Below are positions 1 to 8,904 of a stretch of 64,000 nucleotides of DNA, one piece after another. A program made the position numbers and the translations under genes. Below the pieces are notes generated by a model, which was not told where the DNA came from, did not search any database, and worked only from the letters and a program-made list of their open reading frames with translations. Origin of the DNA: Prevotella sp. (lineage in GTDB: Bacteria > Bacteroidota > Bacteroidia > Bacteroidales > Bacteroidaceae); assembly GCA_017474925.1 (NCBI GenBank), contig JAFVGN010000052.1, forward strand, positions 1 to 64,000, in the 5' to 3' direction. Position 1 is the first letter of the stretch. Each line of letters starts with the position of its first letter.

Positions 1-29
1 TATGTCGCCGTTTTCTCTCAGCGACGGGA

Positions 30-60
30 CAAAGATAGGAAATAATTTTGAAAGTTGCAA
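30..60 (-). promoter_or_regulatory. Bacteroidetes-type promoter for a gene off the left edge
   Basis: Read on the minus strand, a TATCTTTG -7 box lies at 37-30, and a TTG fits a -33 box about 20 bases upstream (58-60). The promoter points out of the window to the left, so the gene it serves is not visible. The spacing matches other promoters in this window. Confidence 0.5.
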
Positions 61-178
61 CATTGTGAGCCGATTTTTTACATTTGGCTGCAAATTTATC
101 CTGAATAGAGAAAATGTACAAGTCCTTTTCAGTCCTTTTTCCTTTTATTTGATGCGATAACTACTAGATTATACAAAA

Positions 179-423
179 ATGCGTTATGCAAATTTGTATA
201 ATTGAAGAATTCTTAAGTCTTTTCAAGTGAAGTTAAACAGGAACTTCTTTATCATCCTCTCTTGAACAGATCGTCTGCTATTATCTGTTTGGTGACTAAT
301 AAAAAATCCCGATTGCGCCAAATAATAACATTATAACTTGGCGTAATCTTGTAAAAAAGTTGAGATTGCGCCAAGTTATAGCTTGTTTTTATGCGTTATG
401 CAAATTTGTATAATTGAAGAATT
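179..423. repeat. 33-base direct repeat pair
   Basis: The sequence starting ATGCGTTATGCAAATTTG occurs at 179-211 and again at 391-423, identical over 33 bases with 179 bases between. The copies bracket the GCGCCAA inverted repeats. This resembles the footprint of a small mobile or recombining element, but no transposase is present and the function is unknown. Confidence 0.8.
332..380. repeat. Inverted repeat / hairpin with 18-base arms
   Basis: The arms are 332-349 and 363-380. They are complementary over all 18 positions if one G.U pair is allowed, with a 13-base AT-rich loop. A third half-copy of the core (GATTGCGCCAA) is at 311-321. It could be a protein binding site, a MITE-like remnant or a transcript-end structure; the sequence does not decide. 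Confidence 0.7.
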
Positions 424-455
424 TTATCCGAAAAAGATTATCCTTTTTGGATAAA
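423..455 (-). terminator. Possible terminator hairpin after the DUF4143 gene
   Basis: Arms at 423-436 and 443-455 pair (TTTATCC plus an A/T run), with one bulged G. It lies about 65 bases downstream of the stop codon of the minus-strand ATPase gene. The stem is AT-rich and there is no clean U tail, so the call is weak. Confidence 0.3.
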
Positions 456-520
456 GGTGCGTTCTCGCAAGTACTTTTCGTATTAAATCTTGTAAGATTA
501 AGGAATATGTTCTTGTGCTT

Positions 521-1795
521 TTATTTGGTCATTAAAATCCATTTCCATACAGGCATAACTTCAATGACACCATACTTGTCTGTAATCATGTCCTCTTCAT
601 CGTAAGTCAGAAGTAACCGTTTACTACAAGGCAGTCGATTGGGCAATTTCTGAAGTGCTTCCGCTTCACGCTTTCGGGTGTCCTCATCATGCAATGAGTA
701 AGCAACTTGAATGGCCAACTCATCTTCAGGAATGTAGAAATCCACTTCGTAACTATCAAGATAGAAGAACACACGTTCATTGTCTATATCATGTCCATAG
801 ATGCGGAACAACTGGAGAACCACGAGATTTTCCAACAACATGGTGTCCTTATCGATAAGGAATAGTCCAAGTATACCTGTATCAATGAAATAGTACTTGC
901 AATTACTCTCTTTGTCCACTAAACTGGAGGCATAGTTCTTAAGACGTAATAAAAGCCAAGCCTCCTCGCAGTAGTTTACATACTTGATGGTAGTGGCGAG
1001 ACTAAGTTTACCACCGACACTCGACAGGAGGTTGTTGATACGGTTGTAGGAGATCGGACGGCATACACTTTCTGCCATTTTCCTTACCAGGACGCGAATG
1101 CCTGCGACATTCGTTATTTTATTGCGGGCAATGATGTCGCCCATATAGATTTTCTGATAGACACTACTTAGATAGTTGCGTTTTGCAGGCAAGAGTGCTG
1201 CTGCGGGTAGTCCGCCATAATGCAAGTACTCATCGAAGAAGCGTACAACCTTTGCTCGCCCCTCTGTAGTCAAGAGGTCTGTTTCGCCAGTTGGCACCTG
1301 ATGTACAGTCAGAAATTCATGAAAACTATAGGGATAGACTTCTGCAATCAAGAAGCGCCCTCCGAGTGTAGTGTTCACTTCGCCGGAAAGCATCTTAGCG
1401 TTAGAGCCAGTAATAAAAATGGTGTATTTGCTATCGGCCATTCGACGGGCGAACTTGTGCCAATAGTCGATATTCTGTATCTCATCAAGAAATAGCATGG
1501 GACGTTTGCCATACATCTCCTGATGGCATTCCAGCAATCTGTTAAAGTCCTCTGTTCCGAAGTTCTCAAGTCGCTCGTCCTCAAAGTTCATATAAAGAAT
1601 CTCGTCCCATTTATAACCCTCAGCAAGCAACTGTTGTATCTGGTGGTAAAGCATATACGACTTACCAGCCCGACGTACCCCGACAAGAACACGACAAGGA
1701 AAATTATCGAACTTGAGTTCGCGAGGTTCCACCACGTATCGTTCAACCTCCAGTTGATTCTCCCGAAGAATCTGCTTCAATAATTGCTTATCCAT
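521..1795 (-). CDS. AAA+ ATP-binding protein, DUF4143 family
   Basis: The protein has 424 residues, the usual length of this family. The N-terminal AAA_14 domain has a P-loop near residues 38-46 (GVRRAGKS), a Walker B motif (LFLDEIQ) near residue 100, and a sensor-like TGSNAKML stretch. The C-terminal half fits DUF4143, a winged-helix plus nuclease-like region. These proteins are very common in Bacteroidetes and often occur in many copies per genome. Their role is not firmly established, and links to DNA or toxin-antitoxin-like functions are suggestions only. The gene stands alone with its own promoter and is followed by repeats at 179-423, which fits a mobile or recently moved gene. The start follows the promoter by about 20 bases. 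Confidence 0.9.
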   Translation of the reverse strand: MDKQLLKQILRENQLEVERYVVEPRELKFDNFPCRVLVGVRRAGKSYMLYHQIQQLLAEGYKWDEILYMNFEDERLENFGTEDFNRLLECHQEMYGKRPMLFLDEIQNIDYWHKFARRMADSKYTIFITGSNAKMLSGEVNTTLGGRFLIAEVYPYSFHEFLTVHQVPTGETDLLTTEGRAKVVRFFDEYLHYGGLPAAALLPAKRNYLSSVYQKIYMGDIIARNKITNVAGIRVLVRKMAESVCRPISYNRINNLLSSVGGKLSLATTIKYVNYCEEAWLLLRLKNYASSLVDKESNCKYYFIDTGILGLFLIDKDTMLLENLVVLQLFRIYGHDIDNERVFFYLDSYEVDFYIPEDELAIQVAYSLHDEDTRKREAEALQKLPNRLPCSKRLLLTYDEEDMITDKYGVIEVMPVWKWILMTK

Positions 1796-1822
1796 TGATT
1801 ATTATAGCTAAGAATTCGGGGA

Positions 1823-1853
1823 CAAAGATACAAATTATTTAATGAACTTGCAA
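1823..1853 (-). promoter_or_regulatory. Promoter of the DUF4143 ATPase gene
   Basis: On the minus strand: TTG (1853-1851), 20 bases, TATCTTTG (1830-1823). It fits the Bacteroidetes primary sigma consensus and is correctly placed before the ATG at 1795. Confidence 0.7.
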
Positions 1854-2050
1854 GTTTTTACCCATTTTTATTTAATACATTGAACAAAATGTGGTTTGCG
1901 TTTAGCTGTTCATAACGAATAGCATTCTTGGGTACAATTATCGTGCTATTCTGTGTCCAGTGTTAAAAATGGTCAATTCGGCAAAATAAGTATATGTTTA
2001 TTCTGCCGATTGCAGCATTTTTTCTATCTTCGCGGCAGAATTAGACGATT

Positions 2051-2116
2051 ATGAGTGTTGTCATTGGAAGAAAACAAGAGCTTGAAGAGTTTAATGATGA
2101 CTTATTCGTGAAATAA
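2051..2116 (+). pseudogene. 21-codon remnant of an AAA+ ATPase gene start
   Basis: The short frame encodes MSVVIGRKQELEEFNDDLFVK and then stops. The IGRKQELEEF stretch matches the usual first residues of the archaeal/Bacteroidetes AAA ATPase family with a C-terminal DUF234 nuclease-like domain, which normally runs to about 450 residues. Everything after the first 15 or so residues is missing. A TATCTTCG box at 2025-2032, inside an inverted repeat (2000-2008 and 2033-2041), could be its old promoter. It may instead be a leader peptide for the gene at 2131, but the family-like start favours a remnant. Confidence 0.45.
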
Positions 2117-2130
2117 GAATTTTTCGCACC

Positions 2131-2688
2131 ATGAAACAGAATTTGCTGAAACGAGAGGTGGAACGGATGGTTGGCCGTCAGTTGACAGAGGCACGTGACT
2201 TTGAGCAACTGAGCCACCTATTACTATCGCATACGCGTGAGAGGTTGTCGCCAACAACGCTGAAACGCCTGTGGGGTTATCTGAAGAACGAGGAGGTGCA
2301 GACTCGGCCGCATACACTGGATGTGCTGGCACGATTTGTGGGCTATAAGAGCTATGAGGACTTCTGTGCTCACTCGGAGTCTTTGGACGAGGTGCAAAGT
2401 GGTATCAAGGCCGAGGAGAAGATTACGACGGAAGGACTGAGGCGCGGACAGCGGCTCATCATCACCTGGCGACCAGACCGTAAAATCGTTGTTAAACATA
2501 TAGGCAATGGCCAGTTCGAGATTGTAGAGGCAGAGAATACAAAACTAAGTGTGGGCGATACATTCCGATGCCACTTGATGATACAGCACGAGCCTCTGTA
2601 TTTAGACGAAGTGGTGCATCAAGGACAGCCCGCTATGGTTTATGTGGCGGGACAGAAGGACGGTGTGGTCGTGGAAGTATGTAGTTAG
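2131..2688 (+). CDS. Hypothetical protein with helix-turn-helix-like N terminus, paired with a kinase
   Basis: 185 residues with no signal peptide or membrane segment, so cytoplasmic. Residues 1-80 are helical and contain an HTH-like stretch (LSPTTLKRLWGYL) followed by a conserved-looking LARFVGYKSYEDFC segment. Residues 100-185 look like a beta-rich domain. The family has no name known to me. The stop codon lies one base from the end of the opposing Ser/Thr kinase gene, so the two genes converge without room for a terminator. A functional link with the kinase is possible but rests on position alone. Confidence 0.75.
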   Translation: MKQNLLKREVERMVGRQLTEARDFEQLSHLLLSHTRERLSPTTLKRLWGYLKNEEVQTRPHTLDVLARFVGYKSYEDFCAHSESLDEVQSGIKAEEKITTEGLRRGQRLIITWRPDRKIVVKHIGNGQFEIVEAENTKLSVGDTFRCHLMIQHEPLYLDEVVHQGQPAMVYVAGQKDGVVVEVCS

Positions 2689-2689
2689 G

Positions 2690-3868
2690 TCATTCAAAGG
2701 GCAGTTCCGACATCCGCTTCATCCAGGGTTTGCGGTAACGTTCCTGAATATACGTTTTCAACTCAGGTTCCTTCGTGTCTCTGATGAGCTCGTCCGTGAT
2801 TCGTAGGAAGGGAATCGTAATATTGCGCTGGCAAGTGACGGTGTCGAACATCTGCTGAATGCCATACGCCTGCATTTGTTTGTCAATATTTCTCTTTGCA
2901 GCAGCAATGAAATCATGGCGTTTCTGGATGGTTGCTTGTTCCGCCTCACGCTGATGATTGATTTGGTCTACCTGAAATCGTAGTGTGTCTGTTGTTGCCT
3001 GTTCAAGGGTCATCTTTGCGTTGTTCTCTTCTTTGAGAATCTTCATCGAATCGCCGACTGTTTGTAGGCCTTGTTGTGTATGCATACGGTTCATCTGATA
3101 GAGACCTGTCGCCAAAGCCACAAGACAGAGGAAGAGAAGAATCCGTTTGGGCCACAGCCAGCAACGGTACAAATCCCTTTTGATGGTTGCAATATCAGTA
3201 TATCGACGGGACAGAGGTGCACAGCATTTGCTGACGACCATACACGACAACCATCCTAAGCGTAGTTCGCGGAGAATGCAGCCTAACGAATAAATGTCAG
3301 ATGGCCCGTCGGGAGCCATGTAACCCTCTGTACCTGCAGGGGCTTTCAGGATGGCATAGTTGTCGGTGTCTGACAGTCCGAAGTCTATGAGTTTCAGGTA
3401 CTTGCCATCGTGGGTGAGCATGATGTTCGAGGGCTTCAAGTCGCGGTGCTGTGTCTGCCGGCTTTGGACATAGGCCAAGGTTTCCATCAGCATGTCTGCC
3501 ACATGACGACGCTGTTTCCGCGAGTGTTTTCCCTGTGTCAGCCATTCTTTTAGCGTTAATCCGTCTATCCATTCCATCACGATGCATGGTCCCAATCCCT
3601 CTACCTCTTCAAAGGAAATGGCGGAAACCACCATCGGGTGCTGCAACTGGCTGGTAATCTCATACTCCTTCTGCAAAAGAACCTGATAGACGGTATCCTG
3701 CCGATACTGTTCCTTCAGCCCTTTCAGCAACCACCAACGTCCATGACGCTTGGCACGTACCAGCAGGCTAAATCCTCTGCTGGGCAAGGTTGAAAAGTCT
3801 GTAAATTGGTCTGTCTTTAGAATGTCGTCGGGTTTGACAAACCCAGATATCAGCTCATTGCATGCCAT
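2690..3868 (-). CDS. Membrane-anchored Ser/Thr protein kinase (Hanks type)
   Basis: 392 residues. Residues 25-235 or so form a eukaryotic-like kinase domain: a catalytic-loop HRDLKPSN, a DFG motif, a GTEGYMAP activation segment and a SDIYSLG helix. The lysine in WWLLKGL is the likely VAIK lysine. The glycine-rich loop is weak (PSRGFS), and the segment between APE and the DIYSLG helix is unusually short. One membrane helix follows (about residues 243-260, ILLFLCLVALATGLY). A coiled-coil-like, presumably periplasmic tail of about 130 residues completes the protein. Kinase inside and sensor outside is the usual layout of PknB-like kinases, but PASTA repeats are absent. A TACCTTTG box (3925-3918, minus) precedes the gene. 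Confidence 0.88.
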   Translation of the reverse strand: MACNELISGFVKPDDILKTDQFTDFSTLPSRGFSLLVRAKRHGRWWLLKGLKEQYRQDTVYQVLLQKEYEITSQLQHPMVVSAISFEEVEGLGPCIVMEWIDGLTLKEWLTQGKHSRKQRRHVADMLMETLAYVQSRQTQHRDLKPSNIMLTHDGKYLKLIDFGLSDTDNYAILKAPAGTEGYMAPDGPSDIYSLGCILRELRLGWLSCMVVSKCCAPLSRRYTDIATIKRDLYRCWLWPKRILLFLCLVALATGLYQMNRMHTQQGLQTVGDSMKILKEENNAKMTLEQATTDTLRFQVDQINHQREAEQATIQKRHDFIAAAKRNIDKQMQAYGIQQMFDTVTCQRNITIPFLRITDELIRDTKEPELKTYIQERYRKPWMKRMSELPFE

Positions 3869-4029
3869 GTTTTGTTATTATCTTTGCTATAAGTGGTACT
3901 GTTATAAGTTCTGTGTGCAAAGGTAGTAAAACAATTCGAAACATAAGAATAATCTGCATATTTTATAATAAGGTGGCTGGCTCGCCCAAGAAAAAAAATC
4001 CCTTTCGTGAAATATTCCTCCCAATGGAG

Positions 4030-4059
4030 TTGTTTTCTCAGATTTTATGCTTACCTTTG
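4030..4059 (+). promoter_or_regulatory. Promoter of the NCS2 permease gene
   Basis: TTG (4030-4032), 19 bases, TACCTTTG (4052-4059). The resulting leader is about 60 bases. No purine riboswitch core was recognised in it. Confidence 0.7.
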
Positions 4060-4126
4060 CCATGTCATTGATGACTTTTCAATCGTCTTGGATACTCTTT
4101 GAGGTACAGAATATAATTTTAAATGA

Positions 4127-5443
4127 ATGAATACTATGTTAGAGAAACTTTTTGGATTTGATCCCTCCAAGATGACTTTACGCAAGGAGGTGATTGGTGG
4201 TATTACCACATTCTTGACGATGGCTTATATTTTGGCTGTCAATCCCAGTATCCTCTCTGTTACGGGTATGGATGCAGGTGCCGTGTTTACCACAACGTGT
4301 ATCTCGGCAGTAGTAGCGACCCTGGTAATGGCAATATATGCAAAATTGCCTTTTGCCCTGGCTCCTGGCATGGGCCTGAACGCTTTCTTTGCATTTACCG
4401 TCGTGCTCACTATGGGATATTCATGGCAGTTTGCGCTGACGGCAGTCATGATTGAAGGTGTTATCTTCATCTTACTGACCCTAACAGGTTTGCGCCAGCG
4501 TATTGTCAATGCCATCCCCCTGGTTTTGCGCCGAGCCATCAGTCCTGGTATCGGACTCTTTATTGCCTTTGTGGGACTGAAGGGCGCAGGTATCGTCACC
4601 TCGTCGGAATCGACATTCATCACATTGGGTAATCTGCACGACTCCGCTGTGTTGTTGAGCATTTTTGGCATCATACTGACGGCTGCACTTTTGGTAAGGG
4701 GTATAACAGGAGCATTGCTCATTGGCATCTTGGTTACCACCATTGTGGGAATTCCCTTAGGCGTTACCAATTATTCTGGTATCATGTCGGCACCACCCTC
4801 TATCAGCCCCATCTTCATGCAGTTTGAGTGGCACAATATTTTCACGGTAGATATGGTTGTCGTGGTGCTCACCTTCCTGTTTATCGATATGTTTGATACC
4901 ATTGGAACCCTTATTGGTGTATCCAACCGCGCAGGTATGGTAGACGACAACGGCAATGTGAAGAACTTGAATCAGGCCTTTATGGCAGATGCTATTGGTA
5001 CCACTGTCGGTGCCATGCTTGGCTCGTCGACGGTAACGACCTACGTAGAGAGTGCTTCTGGTGTGAATGTTGGCGGACGGTCTGGGGTGACCAGTTTTAC
5101 TACTGCCATCTGCTTTGCTGTGGCATTACTTTTCGCACCACTGTTTCTTGCTATTCCTGCACAGGCTACAGCAGCGGCACTGATCTTGGTTGGTGTAATG
5201 ATGATGCACGACATCCGTAAGGTTGATTTCTCTAACTTTGTAACGGCTATACCTTGTTTTATATGTATTGTGCTCATGCCACTTACCTATAGCATATCCG
5301 ACGGTATCCTCATGGGTGTTATCTCTTATGTGCTGATACATCTGCTGTCAGGTACATTCAAAGACAAGGACGAGCGTAACAACATGAACTGGGCAACCAT
5401 TATCCTGGCTGTTTTATTTGTCTGTCGTTACGCTTTCCTATAA
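4127..5443 (+). CDS. NCS2 family purine permease (AzgA/PbuG type)
   Basis: 438 residues with about 12 to 14 membrane segments, the standard length for the AzgA-like branch of the nucleobase:cation symporter-2 family. Recognisable features are the TTFLTMAYILAVNP start, the GMGLNAFFAFTVV segment and the FDTIGTLIGV segment, which carries the conserved acidic residue of these symporters. The likely role is proton-coupled uptake of adenine, guanine or hypoxanthine at the inner membrane; the exact substrate cannot be read from sequence. It has its own promoter. The protease gene starts 32 bases downstream on the same strand, so read-through is possible. Confidence 0.92.
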   Translation: MNTMLEKLFGFDPSKMTLRKEVIGGITTFLTMAYILAVNPSILSVTGMDAGAVFTTTCISAVVATLVMAIYAKLPFALAPGMGLNAFFAFTVVLTMGYSWQFALTAVMIEGVIFILLTLTGLRQRIVNAIPLVLRRAISPGIGLFIAFVGLKGAGIVTSSESTFITLGNLHDSAVLLSIFGIILTAALLVRGITGALLIGILVTTIVGIPLGVTNYSGIMSAPPSISPIFMQFEWHNIFTVDMVVVVLTFLFIDMFDTIGTLIGVSNRAGMVDDNGNVKNLNQAFMADAIGTTVGAMLGSSTVTTYVESASGVNVGGRSGVTSFTTAICFAVALLFAPLFLAIPAQATAAALILVGVMMMHDIRKVDFSNFVTAIPCFICIVLMPLTYSISDGILMGVISYVLIHLLSGTFKDKDERNNMNWATIILAVLFVCRYAFL

Positions 5444-5475
5444 TTATTGATGAAATAAGACGCATTTTTGAAGCG

Positions 5476-7836
5476 ATGAAAAGGATTGTATTATTATTCA
5501 TGATTCTCGCTATAGGGATGGCCCTTAGCGCAGCAGAAATCAGCCAGCAAGAGGCAATGGAAAAGGCACGTGCCTTCATGCAACAACGCCAAGGCAGCAC
5601 AACGGCGATGCACCGCGCACAGCTGACCCTCAACATGCAGCAAGCCGAAACAGGCTCCCAGCTGCTCTATGCCTTCAACATAGAAGGTGGTGGCTATGTC
5701 ATTGCCTCGGGCGACGACCGTACCATTCCCATATTGGGCTATAGCCTGACGGGGAGTATCGATGCAGACTGCATGCCCGACAATATGCGCTCATGGCTTC
5801 AGAGCTATGCCGACGACATCAGCCGTCTGAGTAAAAGCTACACCGCCCCGCAGCAGACCGAAGAAACACAGTTGGCTCCCATTATGCCGATGCTCCAGAC
5901 CACCTGGTATCAAGTGGCACCCTACGACCTGATGACACCCGTTTATGACGGCGAGGAGAAGAGCAGCTGGAAAGGAAAACACAGTGCCACGGGATGTGTG
6001 GCTACGGCGATGGCTCAGGTCATGTACTACCACCGATGGCCGCAGGATGCCACGACCACGATACCGTCCTACACCTTCATGTACAACGAAAAAGAGTCGT
6101 GTACGCTGCCAGAACTGCCTGCCACCACGTTCAAGTGGGACCAGATGCTGCCCAACTATACCACAGAACAGCCTGGTACTGAGGCTCAGCGTATGGCTGT
6201 TGCCGAACTGATGCGCTACTGTGGACAGGCCGTCAAGATGACCTATACGCCAGAAGAGTCGGGTACGCAACATGAGTTCATTGTCAATGCCTTGCGACGC
6301 TATTTTGGCTATTCACAAGCCACCCATAACGTCAACCGTTCCGGATATACCATCGAGGGATGGAAGCAGGTGATATGGAACGAGCTGAACCACAAGCGCC
6401 CTGTGTGTTTCGGTGGACAGAGCTCCAGCGGTGGCCATGAGTTTGTCATTGACGGCTATGACGGCAATGGCATGTTCCACGTCAATTGGGGATGGGCAGG
6501 GATGAACGACGGCTATTTCGCCATTAACGTGCTGAATCCTAAGGACAACACCAGCGTGGGGTCAGCCTCCAGCACAGACCTTGGCTTTGCTACCAACCAG
6601 CAGATTATCCTCGGTATGGAGAAAAGCACAGGACAGGAGACGGAAGTGCCGGAAGTCGTCAAGAAACTGACTCTTTACAACGAACTGATTACAGTCGATA
6701 CAATCATGGCTTATCAGGCGGCATACACCGATTTCAACTTAGAGAATACGGCCTATTATATGGGCATAGGCATCAGGAATGACGACGGCACTTTCGTTCC
6801 CGTATTGAAGAACGATACGACCACCAAATACATCAATGGAATGTTTGCCGGTCAGTTTTACAAGACTAAGCAGCTGTCGCTGGCTGACGGTAGCTATGCA
6901 CTCTGGCCGATAGCCCGTCAGGCTGACGATGCCACCGAGACATGGCAGACCTTCTCTGAGCAGGGTCAGTGCTTCTATGTGGATGTAAAGGATGCGAAGG
7001 CCACCCTTCGTCGTTCCATGAAACTGAAAATCGTAGATGCCCACTTTGAAACAACACCGACACCGCTGGAGGAGAACACCCTGGTAGTTGTCGTTGAGAA
7101 CCAGGACAATCAAGAGGTCAGCACAGTCACCAGACTCAAAGTTTCCGGCAAGTCAAAACAAGGAAAGTCCTTGTCGGCACTGGACATCAAGACAACCTTG
7201 CGTCCTACCGAAATCTATCCCGGTGAGCGCACCACTTTGACCTATCCCATGACAATACCCTGTCAAGGAGACATAGATGTCGAGTTAGAGTATTTCTTAG
7301 GGTTGGTAACTCACGACAAAGCCAAAGTCACCGTGGAGAACAGTCCGCACTTCTACGACCTTCAGTTGGTGGACTACACGATAGATTATAAGGACAGTAA
7401 GACCATTGATGCCGTGTTCTATGTCAAGAACAATGACACGCGCCTCTGGCAGGATCCTTTCTCCATTGTCATGCAGTCAAGTATGGAAGGGGCAAATTCG
7501 GTTCGTGGTTCATCGCATGACGCCGTACCATCGGGGCAGATTATCGAGCTGATCGGCTTGGGCCTCGAAGATGTCTTATACCAAGATGCCGAGGCGAAGG
7601 ACGTACGTATCATGGTATATCCCGATTATGCCGGTTTCTTTTTAGGCGATTTCCTGCTGGATGTCACCGTCAAGATGGGCACTAAGGTGACACCACAGGG
7701 CGTAACGGCCATTGATGCCATCCGTACGGTGGACAGCGACCAGGACTCTCCTTACTACGACCTTCAGGGTCGCCGTGTCAGTGGCAAACCACGCAAGGGA
7801 GTATTTATCAAAGATAGGAAAATCATTCGATTATAG
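5476..7836 (+). CDS. Secreted C10 family cysteine protease (streptopain-like)
   Basis: 786 residues. A signal peptide covers residues 1-20. A Spi/C10 propeptide follows (about 21-120, with a GGGYVIASGDDR stretch typical of the fold). The catalytic domain covers about 130-375, with Cys174 in the ATGCVATAMAQ motif and His321 in GGHEFVIDGYDG, followed by HVNWGWAGMNDGYF. The remaining 400 residues are beta-rich and probably Ig-like. The last 27 residues (DLQGRRVSGKPRKGVFI) are a Bacteroidales C-terminal tail found on many exported proteins. The family includes streptococcal SpeB and Prevotella interpain. A role in host or dietary protein degradation is inferred. The gene's end overlaps the opposing channel gene by 14 bases. 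Confidence 0.93.
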   Translation: MKRIVLLFMILAIGMALSAAEISQQEAMEKARAFMQQRQGSTTAMHRAQLTLNMQQAETGSQLLYAFNIEGGGYVIASGDDRTIPILGYSLTGSIDADCMPDNMRSWLQSYADDISRLSKSYTAPQQTEETQLAPIMPMLQTTWYQVAPYDLMTPVYDGEEKSSWKGKHSATGCVATAMAQVMYYHRWPQDATTTIPSYTFMYNEKESCTLPELPATTFKWDQMLPNYTTEQPGTEAQRMAVAELMRYCGQAVKMTYTPEESGTQHEFIVNALRRYFGYSQATHNVNRSGYTIEGWKQVIWNELNHKRPVCFGGQSSSGGHEFVIDGYDGNGMFHVNWGWAGMNDGYFAINVLNPKDNTSVGSASSTDLGFATNQQIILGMEKSTGQETEVPEVVKKLTLYNELITVDTIMAYQAAYTDFNLENTAYYMGIGIRNDDGTFVPVLKNDTTTKYINGMFAGQFYKTKQLSLADGSYALWPIARQADDATETWQTFSEQGQCFYVDVKDAKATLRRSMKLKIVDAHFETTPTPLEENTLVVVVENQDNQEVSTVTRLKVSGKSKQGKSLSALDIKTTLRPTEIYPGERTTLTYPMTIPCQGDIDVELEYFLGLVTHDKAKVTVENSPHFYDLQLVDYTIDYKDSKTIDAVFYVKNNDTRLWQDPFSIVMQSSMEGANSVRGSSHDAVPSGQIIELIGLGLEDVLYQDAEAKDVRIMVYPDYAGFFLGDFLLDVTVKMGTKVTPQGVTAIDAIRTVDSDQDSPYYDLQGRRVSGKPRKGVFIKDRKIIRL

Positions 7837-8665
7837 TTGTTGACTTACCTGGCAGTTTCCCCCCACAGTTTGAGCAGTAATGGTCTTCTTCCCGCACCTT
7901 CTTGCCACAATGGGGACAGTGTCCCTCCTTCGGTTTCTCTGTCACCTCGTCGATGATGTTAGCGGTGACAATGCCCGTAGGTACGGCAATGATAGTATAG
8001 CCCAGCAGCATGACAAAAGCCGAAAGCAGCCGCCCTATTGCGGTTACTGGTGTGATGTCGCCATAGCCTACAGTAGTCATTGTGACAATGGCCCAGTAGA
8101 CGGAGGATGCCAAATCGGTGAATTTCGTGTCAGGACTTCCGCTCTCAACCATATACATCAGCGTTCCCAGACAGGTGACCAGTATCAGGACGAACAGGAA
8201 ATAGACGGTTATCTTGTTCAGACTCTTCTTGAGCGAGTTCATCAGGATATATCCCTCGCTGATCAAGGTGAATAGTCTGAAGATACGCAGTATGCGAATG
8301 AAGCGGAACGTACGGAGCAGAATCATGTACCGGGCGTTGGGCAGGAAATAGGAGAGGTATGGCGGCAATATAGACAGGAGGTCTATTACACCGAAGAAAC
8401 TCAGCGCATAGTCCCTGGGACGTGGTGAGCAGTAGATGCGGGCAACGTACTCCAGGGTGAAGAAGAAGGTGAACACATATTCCATGATTTCCAGCGAGAA
8501 CTGGAAAGTATGGGCCAGTGACGGGATGGTCTCAATGAAGGAGATGAGGATGCTTAGCAAAATCATCACCGTCAGTACGATGTCGAAGACACGCCCGATG
8601 GGTTTTTCCGACTCGAACAGGATATTATAGAGCTTTTCTTTTTCAAGCCACTTGGGTTTCTTCAT
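7823..8665 (-). CDS. Voltage-gated-like potassium channel with zinc-ribbon tail
   Basis: 280 residues with six membrane segments. The S4-like helix carries regular arginines (RTFRFIRILRIFRLF), and the pore has the selectivity filter TVGYGD. The layout is that of Kv-type bacterial ion channels. The C terminus after S6 ends in a small zinc ribbon with two CxxC pairs (CPHCGKK and CSNCGGK, about residues 248-270), which may bind metal or help assembly. It converges on the protease gene and overlaps its end by 14 bases. A CAAAGGAA sequence upstream (8691-8698) may be a weak -7 box. Confidence 0.92.
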   Translation of the reverse strand: MKKPKWLEKEKLYNILFESEKPIGRVFDIVLTVMILLSILISFIETIPSLAHTFQFSLEIMEYVFTFFFTLEYVARIYCSPRPRDYALSFFGVIDLLSILPPYLSYFLPNARYMILLRTFRFIRILRIFRLFTLISEGYILMNSLKKSLNKITVYFLFVLILVTCLGTLMYMVESGSPDTKFTDLASSVYWAIVTMTTVGYGDITPVTAIGRLLSAFVMLLGYTIIAVPTGIVTANIIDEVTEKPKEGHCPHCGKKVREEDHYCSNCGGKLPGKSTTIIE

Positions 8666-8720
8666 AATTCATCATTTTACATAACGGTTGCAAAGGAACT
8701 GTATGTTTTATGTAAATGCC

Positions 8721-8891
8721 TTATTTGCTCATGCGGTCGACGGAGAGTCCGAACTTGTCGGTAAGACTCTCGATGAGTGTTTTGTCGAAATACTTCACAC
8801 TTAACTTTTCGGCCAGTTTACGGCCAACGGTACGTCCTCCACTGCCGACTTCGCGGTTGATGGTGATGACAAATTTCTCGTTCTTGTTCAT
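8721..8891 (-). pseudogene. Truncated cytidylate-kinase-like gene (N-terminal 56 residues)
   Basis: An ATG at 8891 opens 56 codons. They encode VITINREVGSGGRTVGRKLA, the P-loop region of the cytidylate kinase-like family common in Bacteroidetes, then YFDKTLIESLTDKFGLS and a stop. Intact members have about 200 residues, so three quarters of the protein is missing. It may yield a useless peptide or nothing. It lies directly downstream of the export-system fragments, so one deletion event may explain both. Confidence 0.7.
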
Positions 8892-8904
8892 AATGGTGTT
8901 GTTC

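Larger units (their letters stand above)
1..520. other. Repeat-rich intergenic region downstream of the DUF4143 gene
   Basis: No convincing coding sequence was seen; the short open frames here are AT-rich and resemble no family. The stretch holds a 33-base direct repeat (179-211 and 391-423), three copies of a GATT(G/A)CGCCAA core (311, 338 inverted, 364), a long hairpin (332-380) and a second hairpin (423-455). The left 60 bases hold an outward-facing promoter. Confidence 0.6.

Noticed and set aside
4060..4126. Purine riboswitch before the NCS2 permease
   Set aside because: The leader is only about 60 bases and shows no paired arms or conserved core of the purine aptamer.
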